Positions 6,825 through 8,464 of a stretch of DNA of 8,464 nt are shown in pieces. This DNA is from an uncultured Clostridia bacterium (GTDB lineage: Bacteria > Bacillota > Clostridia > Oscillospirales > Oscillospiraceae): NCBI GenBank assembly GCA_945918315.1, contig CAMEIK010000040.1, forward strand, positions 1 to 8,464. The letters run 5' to 3'. The notes below the pieces were generated by a model. It worked only from the letters and a program-made list of their open reading frames with translations. It was not told the origin of the DNA and ran no database searches. Positions within the stretch are counted from its first letter, which is position 1. Each line of letters begins with the position of its first letter. The position numbers were made by a program, and so were the translations under genes.

Positions 6825-8399
6825 TTATTTTCCGCTGTCGCCATAGTTGGCAAGGACCCGGGCGGAGGGATCCGTGACATTACAGCCCTCCCACGCCTTG
6901 TTAGGCATCCAGAAATCCGCTACCATCTCCGCCTGTCCGGGGTAGAAGGATTCAAACAGCTCCCGGTACAAAAGGCTTTCTTTCGTAAAGGGCTGGGCAA
7001 AAGAATACCGGGCCCGTTTTTCTTCGAAATCTTCGTCCGTATACTGAGACTCGGCATACTCCTTCAGGTCGTCCACCATGGAGTGGCCTACCGCGTCGGA
7101 GAAGGCAGCCTTTTCCCGCATGAGAATATCCCGGGGAAGATAATCTCCCTCGAAGGCATGGCGCAGCAGGTACTTGCCCTTGCCATAGGTGTTCATCTTC
7201 ATCGCCGGGTCCAGCGCCATGACATAGGACACAAAGTCCAGATCGCCAAAGGGCACCCTGGCTTCCAGAGAGTTGACGCTGATGCAGCGGTCCGCCCGAA
7301 GCACATCGTACATATGGAGCTCCCGGATCCGTTTTTCCGCCTCCTTCTGAAATTCCTCCGGGCTGGGCGCGAAATCCGTATACTTATAGCCGAACAGCTC
7401 GTCGGAAATCTCACCGGTAAGGAGCACCCGCAGATCCGTATGCGCATGGATATATTTGCAAACCAGATACATGCCGATGGAAGCCCGGATGGTGGTAATA
7501 TCATAGGTGCCCAGCAGCTTCACCACATCAGGGAGGGCTTCCAGCACATCCTTTTTCGAGATAATGACCTCGGTATGATCGGCACCGATAAAATCCGCCA
7601 CTTCTTTGGCGTATTTCAGGTCAATAGCATCAATATCCATACCGATGGAAAAGGTTTTGATGGGTTTTTGAAGCTTCTTCGCCGCTACGGCGCAGACCAG
7701 ACTGGAATCCAGGCCGCCGGACAGGAGAAAGCCTACCGGCGCGTCCGCGTCAAGGCGCTTCTCGATGCCCGCAGTCAGCTTTTCCCGGATATTCCGGCAG
7801 GCGGTTTCCAGGTCGTCATGACACACGCCATCGGGCTTGCTGATATTCCGGTAGCAGACAAACTCTCCGTTCCGGTAGTAATGTCCCGGAGGGAAGGGCA
7901 TCATTTTTTCGCACAGCCCCACAAGGTTCTTTGCTTCGCTGGCAAAAATAATCTTTCCGTCAGACAGATATCCATAGTAAAGAGGCCGGATGCCGATGGG
8001 GTCCCGGGCCGCGATCAGTTCTTCACCGTCATACAGAATGAGCGCAAACTCCGCGTCCAGCCTTTCAAACATGTTCACACCGTATTCTTCATACAGAGGA
8101 AGCAGCAGCTCGCAGTCGGATTCTCCCGCGAAACAATACCCCTTCTCCTGCAGGGCTTCCCTGATCTTTCGGAAACCGTATATTTCTCCATTGCAGACAA
8201 CGGCCCGGCTACCCCGGACAAAGGGCTGCATCCCCCTTTCATCCAGTCCCATAATGGACAGCCGGTGAAATCCCAGAAAACCTGATTGCAGCGGGAGTAT
8301 CCGGGTCATATCCGGTCCCCGTGACTTGGTGGCTTCAAAAAACGGCTGAACCTCCTCCGCCGTGATTGCATTTCCGATATATCCGATAATAGAACACAT
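6825..8399 (-). CDS. asnB: Asparagine synthase, glutamine-hydrolysing (AsnB type)
   Basis: AsnB makes asparagine from aspartate, ATP and glutamine in the cytosol through a beta-aspartyl-AMP intermediate. It is 524 residues, slightly shorter than E. coli AsnB (554). The N-terminal class II glutaminase has MCSIIGYIGN with nucleophile Cys2, RGPD (27-30), HRLSIMG with Arg47, NGEIYG (70-75) and ESDCE with Asp95. The C-terminal synthetase domain has the ATP pyrophosphatase loop SGGLDSS (227-233), TYDITTIRASIGMYL (298-312), GEISDELFG (329-337), SLEARVPFGD (377-386) and REKAAFSDAVG with Lys430. The end NVTDPSARV also matches AsnB. The start is fixed because Cys2 must directly follow the initiator Met. 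GGGGGAA 5 nt upstream is a modest SD site. Oddity: the usual GEGSDE/GEGADE motif reads GEISDE. It is the first gene of the cluster, 32 nt before gltB. A different acceptor (other AsnB-like amidotransferases) is less likely, since similarity to true AsnB extends along the whole protein. Confidence 0.92.
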   Translation of the reverse strand: MCSIIGYIGNAITAEEVQPFFEATKSRGPDMTRILPLQSGFLGFHRLSIMGLDERGMQPFVRGSRAVVCNGEIYGFRKIREALQEKGYCFAGESDCELLLPLYEEYGVNMFERLDAEFALILYDGEELIAARDPIGIRPLYYGYLSDGKIIFASEAKNLVGLCEKMMPFPPGHYYRNGEFVCYRNISKPDGVCHDDLETACRNIREKLTAGIEKRLDADAPVGFLLSGGLDSSLVCAVAAKKLQKPIKTFSIGMDIDAIDLKYAKEVADFIGADHTEVIISKKDVLEALPDVVKLLGTYDITTIRASIGMYLVCKYIHAHTDLRVLLTGEISDELFGYKYTDFAPSPEEFQKEAEKRIRELHMYDVLRADRCISVNSLEARVPFGDLDFVSYVMALDPAMKMNTYGKGKYLLRHAFEGDYLPRDILMREKAAFSDAVGHSMVDDLKEYAESQYTDEDFEEKRARYSFAQPFTKESLLYRELFESFYPGQAEMVADFWMPNKAWEGCNVTDPSARVLANYGDSGK

Positions 8400-8404
8400 A
8401 TTGC

Positions 8405-8411
8405 TTCCCCC
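8405..8411 (-). promoter_or_regulatory. Probable Shine-Dalgarno site of asnB
   Basis: The - strand reads CAGGGGGAAGCAAT before the ATG at 8399. The GGGGGAA element lies 5 nt from the start codon and is a weaker match to the anti-SD than those of gltB and gltD. It lies only 4 nt after the U-tract of the upstream hairpin, so a folded terminator hairpin and ribosome loading could affect one another. Confidence 0.6.
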
Positions 8412-8415
8412 TGAT

Positions 8416-8460
8416 AAAAAGCACCTGGCTCCCCGGCGGATTCCGCCGGGGAGTAGCTGC
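8416..8460 (-). terminator. Terminator-like hairpin in the asnB leader (candidate attenuator)
   Basis: On the - strand an 11-bp perfect stem (CTCCCCGGCGG at 8453-8443 pairing with CCGCCGGGGAG at 8439-8429, AAT loop) extends, past small mismatches, through CT/AG to an outer GCA/TGC pair that closes at 8421. TTTTT follows immediately at 8420-8416. This is intrinsic terminator geometry on the - strand; on the + strand no T-run follows the hairpin. It ends 16 nt before the asnB ATG. It may be a regulated leader terminator of asnB-gltB-gltD or the leaky end of a gene beyond the window. The upstream sequence needed to see an antiterminator is not in the window. Confidence 0.65.
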
Positions 8461-8464
8461 TGAT

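Noticed and set aside
6750..8285. A 511-residue open frame on the + strand over asnB.
   Set aside because: Same codon-register shadow effect, here opposite asnB; no domain features, and asnB is clearly the real gene.
8429..8453. The inverted repeat near the right edge as an operator or mobile-element end.
   Set aside because: The adjoining T5 tract on the - strand and the extended base-paired stem fit an RNA terminator hairpin better. No target duplication, transposase or second copy is seen in the window.

Overview
This is a compact, gene-dense stretch of bacterial chromosome devoted to glutamine, glutamate and asparagine nitrogen metabolism. The base composition is fairly GC-rich by eye. 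The genes have purine-rich Shine-Dalgarno sites. The PurF fragment carries iron-sulfur ligand cysteines as in Bacillus subtilis PurF, and the GltD resembles the Bacillus/actinobacterial subtype (residues NPWPQWPRV followed by DYGQ) more than the E. coli one. Together these suggest a moderately high-GC Firmicute, probably a gut-type Clostridia lineage. The organism assignment is inference; no rRNA or other phylogenetic marker is present.

Layout. On the + strand, 1-777 is the 3' part of purF (amidophosphoribosyltransferase; the N-terminal amidotransferase domain lies before the window). It ends in a strong intrinsic terminator at 787-817. Everything from 816 to 8399 is on the - strand and reads from right to left as one tight cluster: asnB (8399-6825, asparagine synthase), gltB (6792-2299, glutamate synthase large subunit) and gltD (2285-816, glutamate synthase small subunit). 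The gaps are 32 nt and 13 nt, too short for independent promoters with leaders, so the three genes are almost certainly one transcript. The purF and gltD ends converge on the same hairpin, which overlaps the gltD stop codon.

How the genes work together. GltB and GltD form glutamate synthase (GOGAT), which moves the glutamine amide onto 2-oxoglutarate using NAD(P)H to yield two glutamates. AsnB uses glutamine, aspartate and ATP to make asparagine and glutamate. PurF uses glutamine and PRPP for the first step of purine synthesis. The window therefore groups three glutamine amidotransferases that all belong to the N-terminal-cysteine (class II, Ntn) superfamily, although the catalytic cysteine of this PurF is outside the window.

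The most interesting non-coding feature is at the right edge. A GC-rich hairpin plus U-tract, with the shape of an intrinsic terminator on the - strand, ends only 16 nt before the asnB start codon. That start is fixed by its catalytic Cys2, so there is no room for a promoter between hairpin and gene. The hairpin must lie inside the operon's transcript, either as a leader attenuator or as a leaky terminator of an upstream gene. Apart from that, the window looks like ordinary, intact core metabolism; I found no mobile elements, CRISPR, tRNA/rRNA genes or unknown protein-coding genes.
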